A stretch of DNA of 38,949 nucleotides from Parcubacteria group bacterium M6-OD1-3 (GTDB lineage: Bacteria; Patescibacteriota; Minisyncoccia; Moranbacterales; UBA9337): assembly GCA_003056165.1 (NCBI GenBank), contig LSNR01000021.1, positions 1 to 38,949 on the forward strand. The letters run 5' to 3'. The notes under the pieces are model-generated. The model worked only from the letters and a program-made list of their open reading frames with translations, ran no database searches and was not told where the DNA came from. The position numbers and the translations under genes are program-made. Numbering within the stretch: position 1 is the first letter of the stretch; every line of letters starts with the position of its first letter. Below, piece after piece: positions 1 through 5,933 of this stretch.

Positions 1-1
1 G

Positions 2-301
2 GCCTATGCACCGGGATTTCAACTTGATACCGCTCAGTACGCCACCATGGGTACATGGGGCGGACAGGCAGCCGTTCAGCAAGGCGTTAATTACCTGAAC
101 GGTCCGGTGACACTGGTAGATACCCATACCGGTGCATCAGCAAACTCGCCCTGGTATGGAGTTTCTAGAGCATCCGCCGGCTCTAGTACAAATGTTTCTG
201 TGCCTGATGTTTCCGTCAACATGTCAAACTCCATCGACCTGCTGACCATCAGAAACGGATCCGCCTCCGGATCAAGCTCAATATTTTTTATTAAATATTA
301 A
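2..301 (+). CDS. C-terminal part of an unidentified, probably surface or tail-like protein (5' truncated by window edge)
   Basis: An open frame enters from the left edge in phase 2 and ends at TAA 299-301, giving the last 99 residues of a longer protein. The visible part is rich in Gly, Ser, Thr, Val and Asn (SRASAGSSTNVSVPDVSVNM, then a NGSASGSSS stretch and the end FFIKY), as expected for a beta-rich extracellular or phage-tail-like C-terminus. No membrane segment or catalytic motif is visible. Base composition is strikingly unlike the rest: about half G+C, with codons such as CCG, GGC, GCC and ACC, against roughly 30% around it. This suggests horizontal acquisition, but the family is not recognised. 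A strong terminator follows at 318. An internal ATG at 47 is not a convincing start, because the frame is open upstream of it. Confidence 0.6.
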   Translation, partial: AYAPGFQLDTAQYATMGTWGGQAAVQQGVNYLNGPVTLVDTHTGASANSPWYGVSRASAGSSTNVSVPDVSVNMSNSIDLLTIRNGSASGSSSIFFIKY

Positions 302-317
302 CTAACAGACCAACCCC

Positions 318-387
318 GCGGGGAACTTGTATGAATTTAATTTCTCAACGAGATATTATTTCACAACAAGTTCCCTGCTTTTTTATT
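318..387 (+). terminator. Rho-independent terminator with a branched loop
   Basis: Arms 318-330 (GCGGGGAACTTGT) and 366-378 pair over 13 bp with one G-U pair, followed by six T (379-384). The 35-nt loop holds its own small hairpin (TCTC AAC GAGA). It lies 17 nt after the stop of the G+C-rich gene and fits as its terminator. A 22-codon ATG frame inside it (331-399) is coincidental. Confidence 0.7.
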
Positions 388-436
388 GGCAAAAAATAAA
401 GTTAAAAAATATTGATAAATTTATTTAGCCATAAAA

Positions 437-472
437 AAATATCCATTTAAATGGATATTTAAATGGATATTT
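437..472. repeat. Perfect 24-bp palindrome overlapping a 12-bp tandem repeat
   Basis: 437-460 reads the same on both strands (AAATATCCATTT / AAATGGATATTT). The 12-mer ATTTAAATGGAT then occurs twice in tandem from 445. Two alternative hairpins can therefore form. The same design (short unit repeated in alternating orientation) recurs at 18436-18467 and 38871-38904. Confidence 0.6.
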
Positions 473-496
473 CTTTTATATGACAACTCTATCAAC

Positions 497-570
497 TGTC
501 ATTCCGGAAAACATATTTTTTTTAACGAGCCGACAGGCGAGTTTAGAAAAATAGTTTATCCGGGATCCAG
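497..570 (+). repeat. TGTCATTCCGGA...ATCCAG repeat, copy 1
   Basis: It begins TGTCATTCCGGAA and ends TTTATCCGGGATCCAG, with the inner segment TTAACGAG...CGAGTTTAGAAAAAT, an imperfect palindrome. It matches copy 4 (1078-1148) almost base for base except at the centre. It belongs to the broad class of bacterial intergenic repeats with ATTCC...GGAAT ends. It forms the left boundary of the GIY-YIG unit. Confidence 0.75.
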
Positions 571-585
571 TTCTTAAGGAGAAAC

Positions 586-870
586 TTACAATTCATTACT
601 CAAATCATTCCAATCTGGATTTTCTTTTTCAATTAAATCCAGTTTCCATTTTCTCTTCCATTTTTTAAGTTGTTTTTCCCTCTCTAGTGCACTAACAACA
701 TTTTCTGTTTGTTCGTAATATACTAATTTATTTAGATTGTATTTTTTACTAAAGCCCTCTGTTTGTTTTTCTTTGTGTTGATAAATTCTTTATTGTAAGT
801 TTCCTGTTACTCCGATATATAATGTACCATTTCTTTTGTTGGTTATGATATAAACACAATATTGTTTCAT
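586..870 (-). pseudogene. GIY-YIG family nuclease, interrupted by one in-frame TAA
   Basis: Reading minus from ATG at 870 gives 95 codons to TAA at 586-588 with a single internal TAA at 790-792 (codon 27). The N-terminus MKQYCVYIITNKRNGTLYIG is a textbook GIY-YIG start, and codon 27 falls in the NL-x-RRI region where family members have a sense codon. After the stop, RIYQHKEKQTEGFSKKYN, KLVYYEQTE and the EREKQLKKWKRKWK helix continue in frame, ending ENPDWNDLS. Length matches the usual 80-95-aa small members of the family. All key motifs remain, so the loss looks recent; a base error in the assembly is also possible. It lies between repeat copies 1 and 2, which face each other. Confidence 0.85.
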
Positions 871-874
871 TTTT

Positions 875-946
875 CTGGATTCCGGATAAACTATTTTCTA
901 ATTTCTCACTATCGTTCGAAAAGAAAATTTGTCTTCCGGAATGACA
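875..946 (-). repeat. TGTCATTCCGGA...ATCCAG repeat, copy 2 (inverted)
   Basis: Minus-strand copy: on the plus strand it starts CTGGATTCCGGATAAAC and ends TTCCGGAATGACA. With copy 1 it brackets the GIY-YIG pseudogene, so the 450-bp unit 497-946 has perfect 13-bp terminal inverted repeats (497-509 and 934-946). Confidence 0.75.
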
Positions 947-982
947 ACTTAAAATAACTATCTCATTTGTCATTTTTCTACC

Positions 983-1052
983 TGTCATTCCAGAATTTAG
1001 AAATTCTTTGTGAGCCTGCGAACATTAGAATTTCTTAATATCCGGAATCCAG
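983..1052 (+). repeat. TGTCATTCC...ATCCAG repeat, copy 3 (diverged)
   Basis: Starts TGTCATTCCAGAATTTAG and ends TATCCGGAATCCAG. The interior keeps an imperfect palindrome (AGAAATTCT / AGAATTTCT) but has a different sequence from copies 1 and 4, so the family conserves ends and foldability more than the core. Confidence 0.65.
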
Positions 1053-1077
1053 AAATTTAAAAACAAGCTCCGATAGC

Positions 1078-1148
1078 TGTCATTCCGGAAAACATATTTT
1101 TCTTAACGAGTGAAACGAGTTTAGAAAAATAGTTTATCCGGAATCCAG
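1078..1148 (+). repeat. TGTCATTCCGGA...ATCCAG repeat, copy 4
   Basis: Nearly identical to copy 1 along its whole length. The central CGAGCCGACAGGCGAG of copy 1 is here CGAGTGAAACGAG. The central replacement keeps inverted symmetry, as seen in hairpin-forming repeats. Confidence 0.75.
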
Positions 1149-1202
1149 TTTTCAAAAAAATTCTAATTCTAAACTGTTGCTAAATTGTTTTTCTGCTGGT
1201 TT

Positions 1203-1267
1203 CTGGATTACGGGTAGACGAATTTTATTCAATCGCTACACTCTTAATTCTGTCTCCCGAGATGACA
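1203..1267 (-). repeat. TGTCATTCC...ATCCAG repeat, copy 5 (inverted, diverged)
   Basis: Plus strand begins CTGGATTACGGGTAGACG and ends CTCCCGAGATGACA, the reversed ends of the family with substitutions. Together the five copies fill the space between the G+C-rich gene and parB. Nothing else is seen between 1268 and the parB stop apart from an 18-nt word (1304-1321) that recurs at 6964-6981. Confidence 0.5.
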
Positions 1268-1347
1268 ACTACTTAGTATTCGTAGATTTTTATTCGCTGG
1301 TTGGCGGAGATTTGTAAATTTATAGGAAATTTAAAAATCCTTCTTCA

Positions 1348-2301
1348 CTAACCCAATTTATCAACTAATTTATTTAGCTCTTCTGGAGAATAATAGTCAA
1401 TAATAACTTTTCCGCCATTACCTCCAGATTTTTTAACCTTAACATTCGTTCCTAGTGCTAGACTAAATTTCTCTTCCAGTTCTTTTGTTTCCGGATCAAC
1501 TTTGATTACTCTTTTATGAGCTTTAATGCTAATTGTTTTTGTCTTATCTTCCGCCTGACGAACGGTTAATCGATTTTTAATTATTAAATCAAGCAAACCT
1601 CTTTGTTTTTCCTGATTTTTTAACGCCAAAATCGCTTTAGCATGCCCTTCCGTTATTTTCCCTTCCTTTAACGCTTTAATGGCTTCAATCGGCAATGTCA
1701 ATAATCTCAATTTATTTGCCACAACACTTCGGCTCTTTCCCATTTTTTTAGATACTTCTTCTTGTTTCATTTCAAATTCATCCATCAATTGTTTATACGC
1801 TTTGGCTTCTTCGACTGGATTAAGATTATGTCGCTGAATATTTTCTACAATCGCCAATTCCAATTTTTCTTTATTTTTAATATCCTTAATTATCACCGGA
1901 ACCTTTTTTAATCCTGCCAATTTAGATGCTTGCAATCTTCTTTCTCCTGCGATAAGCTCAAAATTATCACTTTTTTTAGTAACTACCAATGGCTGAATAA
2001 TTCCGTGAACATTAATTGAATCAGCAAGCTCCTGTAATTTTTTTTCATCAAATTCCAGTCTCGGCTGATAAGGATTAGCAACAATTTTTTCAATATCCAC
2101 TTCCAAAATTCCCCCGTTTTTTTCATCCGTATTATCACGCTCTTTCATCGTTCCTTTATTGAGAATATTTTTAGCATTGGAAAAGGAAAATTGTTCTTTT
2201 GAATCATCTTCTTTTCTGTCGTCATCTTTTTTTTGAGAATTTATTTTTTTCTGTGGTATCAAGGATGACAATCCTCGACCCAGTCCATAATTTTGAGCCA
2301 T
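1348..2301 (-). CDS. parB: ParB/Spo0J chromosome-partitioning protein
   Basis: Family function: the DNA-binding CTPase clamp that loads at parS sites and works with ParA in chromosome segregation. The 317-aa product starts with the classic MAQNYGLGRGLSSLIP box. A low-complexity Lys/Asp linker (about residues 18-62) follows. The ParB N-terminal domain runs from about 67, with ANPYQPR at 75-81 and the CTP-binding AGERR motif at 118-122. The helix-turn-helix is near 175-200 (EEVSKKMGKSRSVVANKLRL). The C-terminal dimerisation region is present, so it is full length. parA ends 11 nt upstream, so the two are one operon. No canonical parS palindrome was found in the window. Stop is TAG. Confidence 0.95.
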   Translation of the reverse strand: MAQNYGLGRGLSSLIPQKKINSQKKDDDRKEDDSKEQFSFSNAKNILNKGTMKERDNTDEKNGGILEVDIEKIVANPYQPRLEFDEKKLQELADSINVHGIIQPLVVTKKSDNFELIAGERRLQASKLAGLKKVPVIIKDIKNKEKLELAIVENIQRHNLNPVEEAKAYKQLMDEFEMKQEEVSKKMGKSRSVVANKLRLLTLPIEAIKALKEGKITEGHAKAILALKNQEKQRGLLDLIIKNRLTVRQAEDKTKTISIKAHKRVIKVDPETKELEEKFSLALGTNVKVKKSGGNGGKVIIDYYSPEELNKLVDKLG

Positions 2302-2312
2302 ATTTTTATTTT

Positions 2313-3098
2313 TTATATCGTAAATTTTTTATTTTTTATATCCATTTCGATAATTTCTCTGGCTAAATTTTTATACAATCTAGCACCTTTAGAAAAAGCA
2401 TCGAAACTTAAAATAGATTTTCCAAAACTAGGAGCCTCTGCCAAGCGAACACTTCTTGGGATAACACTTTCAAAAACATGACCGGGAAAATGTTCTCGCA
2501 CTTCTTTAACAACTTGTTTTGACAAACGATTTCGTCGGTCAAACATCGTTAACAAAACTCCTTTAATTTTTAAATCCGGCTGAATATTTTCTTTAACCAA
2601 ACTGATTGTCTCTAAAAGTTGACTCAATCCCTCTAAAGCATAGTATTCAGTTTGCACCGGAATAATTATTTCATCACTAGCAACCAAACCGTTAACCGTC
2701 AACAATCCTAAACTTGGCGGACTGTCAATAATAATATAATCATATTCCGTTCGCACTTGACGCAAAGCATTGTAAAGTTTAAACTCGCGATTATCCATAT
2801 GAATCATTTCAATTTCTGCTCCCGCCAAATCTTGCGATGCCGGTAGGATATCATAGCCTGGTAAATCACTTCTAACTATTGCTTCTCGTGGGTGTTTATC
2901 TAAAATCATCGTCTGATAAATATTATTTTTCAATTCTCTAATATTTATTCCCAAACCGGAAGAAGCGTTTCCTTGCGGATCAAGATCAACTAAAAGCACC
3001 ATCTTACCAGCATTTGCCAAGTAAGTGGTTAGATTGATTGCCGAAGTAGTCTTACCTACTCCACCCTTCTGGTTGACTAATGAAATAATCTTTGCCAT
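2313..3098 (-). CDS. parA: ParA/Soj chromosome-partitioning ATPase
   Basis: Family function: MinD/ParA-type ATPase that binds the nucleoid and moves ParB-parS complexes. Numbered from the start chosen here (261 aa): deviant Walker A KGGVGKTT at 11-18 with the signature lysine, DLDPQGN at 38-44, and Walker B IIIDSPPSLG at 122-131. An ATG at 3120-3122 gives 8 more residues, but the promoter at 3127-3155 would start transcription almost on top of it. The MAKIISLVNQKGG start at 3098 matches the family, so it is preferred. It is followed by parB in the same operon. Confidence 0.93.
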   Translation of the reverse strand: MAKIISLVNQKGGVGKTTSAINLTTYLANAGKMVLLVDLDPQGNASSGLGINIRELKNNIYQTMILDKHPREAIVRSDLPGYDILPASQDLAGAEIEMIHMDNREFKLYNALRQVRTEYDYIIIDSPPSLGLLTVNGLVASDEIIIPVQTEYYALEGLSQLLETISLVKENIQPDLKIKGVLLTMFDRRNRLSKQVVKEVREHFPGHVFESVIPRSVRLAEAPSFGKSILSFDAFSKGARLYKNLAREIIEMDIKNKKFTI

Positions 3099-3126
3099 AA
3101 TTGATTTATCTGTAAAGTTCATTTAC

Positions 3127-3155
3127 AGTATATCCTTTTTGAAAAAAATTTACAA
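3127..3155 (-). promoter_or_regulatory. Promoter of parAB
   Basis: Minus-strand -35 TTGTAA (3155-3150), 17-bp spacer, -10 TATACT (3132-3127). The predicted transcription start is near 3120, which is why the downstream ATG at 3098 is preferred for parA. Confidence 0.6.
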
Positions 3156-3165
3156 CCACACAAAT

Positions 3166-3247
3166 GCCGAAGTGGTGAAATTGGTAAACACGCACGACTC
3201 AAAATCGTGTGCCCAAAAGCTTGAGGGTTCGAGTCCCTCCTTCGGCA
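3166..3247 (+). tRNA. tRNA-Leu (anticodon CAA)
   Basis: Acceptor arms GCCGAAG (3166-3172) and CTTCGGC (3240-3246) pair fully, with discriminator A3247. The D arm is GTG-AAATTGGTAAA-CAC. The anticodon stem CACGA/TCGTG holds loop CTCAAAA, giving anticodon CAA at 3200-3202 (reads UUG). The long 13-nt variable region fits a class II leucine tRNA, and the T arm is GAGGG-TTCGAGT-CCCTC. CCA is not encoded (CAA follows), so it must be added enzymatically. Confidence 0.97.
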
Positions 3248-3273
3248 CAAATAACACTCTTTCTTTTTATTTT

Positions 3274-3298
3274 AATGTATATTAAAATATACATTTTT
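3274..3298 (+). terminator. Possible terminator after tRNA-Leu
   Basis: AATGTATATT (3274-3283) and AATATACATT (3286-3295) form an AT-only hairpin followed by T residues. It lies 26 nt past the tRNA and is convergent with folD. The weak all-AT stem keeps confidence low. Confidence 0.4.
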
Positions 3299-3317
3299 GA
3301 TATTTTAAATTTTATTC

Positions 3318-4175
3318 TTATTTCTCACTCACTAAATAAACATTTTCCAAAAGAGTGGCGACTGTAACAGGTCCTACTCCGCCGGGAACCGGAGAAATCT
3401 TACAATTTGTTTTAGAAAAAGAGGTGATATCTACATCGCCAAAAACTTTACCATCTTTTTTTGTTATTCCACCATCAATAATAATTGCTTTATTCTTAAC
3501 CATATTTTCTTTTAATAGCTTTGGAATTCCACAAGCAGAAACCACTATGTCAGCTCGTCCCAAAATCAGTCGGGTATAATTATCATTTTTTCTTTTTTTC
3601 TGTAAATCTTCGCAAAAAATAAACTCAGCATTTAAACCTATTTTCTCCAATGCTTTTTTCATAATTATGCCAAAGTCAGATGATTTGCAAACAATAACCG
3701 CTTTTAGTTTTTCTTCTTCTTTCTTTTTTTCAAAAGTATCTTCAATCATCCTCACTATAGCTTTTGGAAAAACTGGATAAATAAAATCTTTATTCTCCAA
3801 AAAAAGATGCTGATTTTTTTGATGAAAACCATCGACATCTTTTTCAACTGAAATGGTATTTATTATATTTTCTTTATTCAAATTATTTGGCAAAGGCAAT
3901 TGCACAATGATTCCGGATACTTTTTTATCAGTGTTTAGTTCTTTAATTTTCTTAATGACCTTATCTTCCGATACATCTTTGCTAAATAGAATTTTTCTAA
4001 AATTAATTCCGACTCTTTTAGAAGCCTTTTCTTTCAGCTCAACATATATCCGCGAAGCCTCATTATCCCCTACTAGAATAACGGCAAACTCGGGCTTTAC
4101 TGCTTTAAAGCTTATTTTTTCCTTTATTTCCATCAAGATATTCTCCGCTATTTCTTTACCTTTAATTAGTTCCAT
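3318..4175 (-). CDS. folD: FolD-type methylenetetrahydrofolate dehydrogenase/cyclohydrolase, divergent
   Basis: Family function: interconverts 5,10-methylene-, methenyl- and 10-formyl-THF using NADP. The 285-aa length is usual. The catalytic lysine is in YVELKEK (Tyr44, Lys48), and QLPLP (92-96) and KDVDGFH (112-118) are present. The C-terminal ISPVPGGVGPVT motif is intact. Two sites are unusual. The PCTP segment reads PVFP (134-137). The dinucleotide-binding loop, normally GRSxxVGxP, reads CKSSDFGII (163-171). Cofactor binding may therefore be altered, or the dehydrogenase step weakened. It has its own promoter at 4213-4241, divergent from smpB. Confidence 0.88.
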   Translation of the reverse strand: MELIKGKEIAENILMEIKEKISFKAVKPEFAVILVGDNEASRIYVELKEKASKRVGINFRKILFSKDVSEDKVIKKIKELNTDKKVSGIIVQLPLPNNLNKENIINTISVEKDVDGFHQKNQHLFLENKDFIYPVFPKAIVRMIEDTFEKKKEEEKLKAVIVCKSSDFGIIMKKALEKIGLNAEFIFCEDLQKKRKNDNYTRLILGRADIVVSACGIPKLLKENMVKNKAIIIDGGITKKDGKVFGDVDITSFSKTNCKISPVPGGVGPVTVATLLENVYLVSEK

Positions 4176-4212
4176 ACAATGAAGATTCTATATTTGCTTA
4201 TATCTATTACAA

Positions 4213-4241
4213 ATTCTAGCAAATTTATTTATATATGTCAT
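4213..4241 (-). promoter_or_regulatory. Promoter of folD
   Basis: Minus-strand -35 ATGACA (4241-4236), 17-bp spacer, -10 TAGAAT (4218-4213) preceded by TGC, an extended -10. Predicted start is near 4206, leaving a leader of about 30 nt. Confidence 0.6.
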
Positions 4242-4251
4242 CTTTTTTAAC

Positions 4252-4280
4252 TTGCCACTTCTTGCCGGCTATCTTATACT
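4252..4280 (+). promoter_or_regulatory. Promoter of smpB, probably giving a leaderless mRNA
   Basis: TTGCCA (4252-4257), 17-bp spacer, TATACT (4275-4280). Only six bases separate the -10 from ATG at 4287, so the expected start of transcription is the A of the start codon. No Shine-Dalgarno is possible. Confidence 0.7.
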
Positions 4281-4286
4281 AAACCT

Positions 4287-4733
4287 ATGAAAACATTAGC
4301 TGTAAACAAACGAGCAAGTTTTGATTATGAACTCATTGATAAATATGAGGCCGGCTTGGTTTTGAGTGGACAAGAAGTAAAGTCAGTTAAAACCGGGCAT
4401 ATTAGTTTAAAAGGTAGTTTCGTTACAATTAAAAATTCTGAGCTATTCTTAACCAATGCTAATATACCGTTTTATAAATTTGCTGGAAATTCACAGGGGT
4501 ATGACCCAACTCAAGCTAGGAAATTACTTCTCAAAAAATCAGAAATAAACAGATTGCTCGGAAAATCCAAAACTCAAGGCTTGACATTAGTGCCAATTCG
4601 GGTTTATACTAAGAAAAGACTTATTAAGCTTGAGTTTGCCGTTGGTCGTGGAAAAAAGAAATTTGACAAAAGAGAAAGTATTAAAAGAAAAGAGTCAGTA
4701 CGAAAATTAAGACGAGTTATGAAAAATCGCTAG
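4287..4733 (+). CDS. smpB: SsrA-binding protein SmpB
   Basis: Family function: binds the tRNA-like part of tmRNA and brings it to ribosomes stalled on broken mRNAs. The 148 aa match the family length. Visible signatures are VNKRASFDYEL near the N-terminus, GLVLSGQEVKSVK (residues 23-35), SLKGSFV, and the basic C-terminal tail GRGKKKFDKRESIKRKE (about 120-136), which enters the mRNA channel. The tmRNA gene starts 38 nt after the stop, so the two partners sit together. Confidence 0.97.
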   Translation: MKTLAVNKRASFDYELIDKYEAGLVLSGQEVKSVKTGHISLKGSFVTIKNSELFLTNANIPFYKFAGNSQGYDPTQARKLLLKKSEINRLLGKSKTQGLTLVPIRVYTKKRLIKLEFAVGRGKKKFDKRESIKRKESVRKLRRVMKNR

Positions 4734-4738
4734 AATAT

Positions 4739-4770
4739 CCCATCGATAATATTTATTAAAATATTATGGG
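4739..4770 (+). other. Hairpin between smpB and the tmRNA 5' end
   Basis: CCCAT (4739-4743) pairs with ATGGG (4766-4770), and AATATTT (4748-4754) with AAATATT (4759-4765). No T-run follows, so it is not a typical terminator. It ends one base before the mature tmRNA start and could be a leader structure processed off by RNase P or another nuclease. Confidence 0.45.
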
Positions 4771-4771
4771 C

Positions 4772-5360
4772 GGGGCTGTTTAGCTTCGACAGGTTGACCT
4801 TTAAAAATTAAGCAAATCGACCAATGCGTTAACGGTCGTAAATCTTTAACGCAAGATATATAAGTGCAAACTTAATATCCAAAGCAAAGGCTGTATTTGC
4901 TAACGCATTTACACCATCATTTGCTACTGCTATCGCCTAAACGCGATTGCCATTGAACCGCCAACTTCCGGTAAGCGGATTTCAGTGTCAAACACCGGGA
5001 TAGCCAATTATGGTGTTCTTGAATAATTGGCAAAGCTAATTAAGAACTCGGTTAATAAATTTTTGTTTATTTTAAATTTATTATCTTAAATTTTTGTTTT
5101 GCAACAATTAGACATCACACTCCAGAAACAGCTTTATAATCTACAAAAATTGTCCCTTGCTTGTTTTTCGTAAGAAAAAATATTCGCTGTAGCTAAGACT
5201 ACAACTCATCTTTTTTCTTACTGCAAATTCAACCAATGACTCAATTTTTATTAAATTCTAGAATCTGTTTCTGGAGCGTGATGTCTAAAAAAATAAACTA
5301 AATTTGTAGAAAAATTTTTAAAATCAATTCTGGACGTGGGTTCAATTCCCACCAGCTCCA
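4772..5360 (+). ncRNA. ssrA: tmRNA with an internal hairpin insert
   Basis: The rescue RNA that works with SmpB. The acceptor arm GGGGCTG (4772-4778) pairs with CAGCTCC (5353-5359), discriminator A5360; CGA rather than CCA follows. The T arm is GTGGG-TTCAATT-CCCAC. Stem P2 pairs 4800-4809 with 5313-5322. The first pseudoknot is seeded by GCGTTA (4826-4831)/TAACGC (4847-4852). The likely tag frame runs 4884-4940 (GCA to TAA), encoding AKAVFANAFTPSFATAIA. Total length is 589 nt, but removing the hairpin at 5108-5288 leaves 408 nt, a normal size. infC starts 29 nt after the 3' end without a terminator between. Confidence 0.93.
5108..5288 (+). other. 181-nt hairpin insert inside the tmRNA gene
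   Basis: The 24-nt arms 5108-5131 and 5265-5288 (starting TTAGACATCAC and ending GTGATGTCTAA) pair with one mismatch (A5119/C5277). Inside, GTAAGAAAAAA (5170-5180) pairs with TTTTTTCTTAC (5211-5221) and a third small stem TGTAG/CTACA caps it. It lies between the pseudoknot region and the 3' side of P2. The long, nearly perfect duplex is the kind RNase III cuts, as with intervening sequences in some 23S rRNAs. Its 3' half also holds a promoter-like pair, ATGACT (5236-5241), 17 bp, TAGAAT (5259-5264), aimed at infC. Function is inferred. Confidence 0.7.
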
Positions 5361-5389
5361 CGAAGATTCAATTTCAAAACTAATAAACT

Positions 5390-5932
5390 ATGAGAAGACG
5401 CTACAAAAAAAGATCATTTAAACCACAAAAACCAAGATATCGGGTTAATGAATACATTCGGATACCGGTAGTTTTTGTTATTGATGAAAACGGTAAACAG
5501 TTGGGAGAAATGAGTAATACTGAAGCACTAAAAATCGCTAGAGAGCACGAATTGGATTTGGTTGAAGTGGCACCAAATGCTAAACCTCCCGTTTGCAAAA
5601 TAACAAATTATGGAAAATTTCAATACAGCCAATCCAAACAAGATAGATTAAGTAAGGCTAAACAGAAAAAAACCGGAACCAAAGGAATTCGATTGGGAAT
5701 GCGTACCGATAGTCACGATTTAAGTTTTAAGAAAAAACAAGCGGAAAAATTTTTAAGCAAGGGACATAAGGTAAAGGTGGAATTAAGATTGCGAGGTAGA
5801 GAAAAAGCTCATCAAGATTTGGCTCGGAAAAATTTACGAGAATTTATTGAAAATATTGATATACCGTATAAAATGGAGGATAATATTAAAAGATTTCCCG
5901 GAGGTTTTAATGTAATAATTTCACCGGAGTAA
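5390..5932 (+). CDS. infC: Translation initiation factor IF-3
   Basis: Binds the 30S subunit, prevents premature 50S joining and proofreads the start codon. The 180-aa product has the N-domain motif YRVNEYIRIPVVFVIDENG (about 17-35), the linker with LDLVEVAPNAKPPVCKITNY, and a C-domain with FLSKGHKVKVELRLRGRE, ending FNVIISPE. It starts with ATG rather than the AUU used in some bacteria. There is no Shine-Dalgarno. It is first of the infC-rpmI-rplT operon and lies 29 nt after the tmRNA. Confidence 0.97.
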   Translation: MRRRYKKRSFKPQKPRYRVNEYIRIPVVFVIDENGKQLGEMSNTEALKIAREHELDLVEVAPNAKPPVCKITNYGKFQYSQSKQDRLSKAKQKKTGTKGIRLGMRTDSHDLSFKKKQAEKFLSKGHKVKVELRLRGREKAHQDLARKNLREFIENIDIPYKMEDNIKRFPGGFNVIISPE

Positions 5933-5933
5933 A

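Noticed and set aside
331-399. 22-codon plus-strand frame starting MNLISQRD
   Set aside because: It lies inside the terminator stem-loop, has no Shine-Dalgarno and no recognisable content.
586-870. Stop-codon recoding as explanation for the TAA in the GIY-YIG gene
   Set aside because: CPR recoding known in Gracilibacteria and Absconditabacteria concerns UGA, and TAA ends many intact genes here.
749-988. 79-codon minus-strand open frame
   Set aside because: It overlaps the GIY-YIG pseudogene in another frame and a repeat copy; composition is not protein-like.
490-1270. CRISPR array
   Set aside because: The repeats are in both orientations, diverged internally and unevenly spaced, with no cas genes.
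1300-3300. parS site or replication origin near parAB
   Set aside because: No TGTTTCACGTGAAACA-like palindrome or cluster of DnaA boxes was found.
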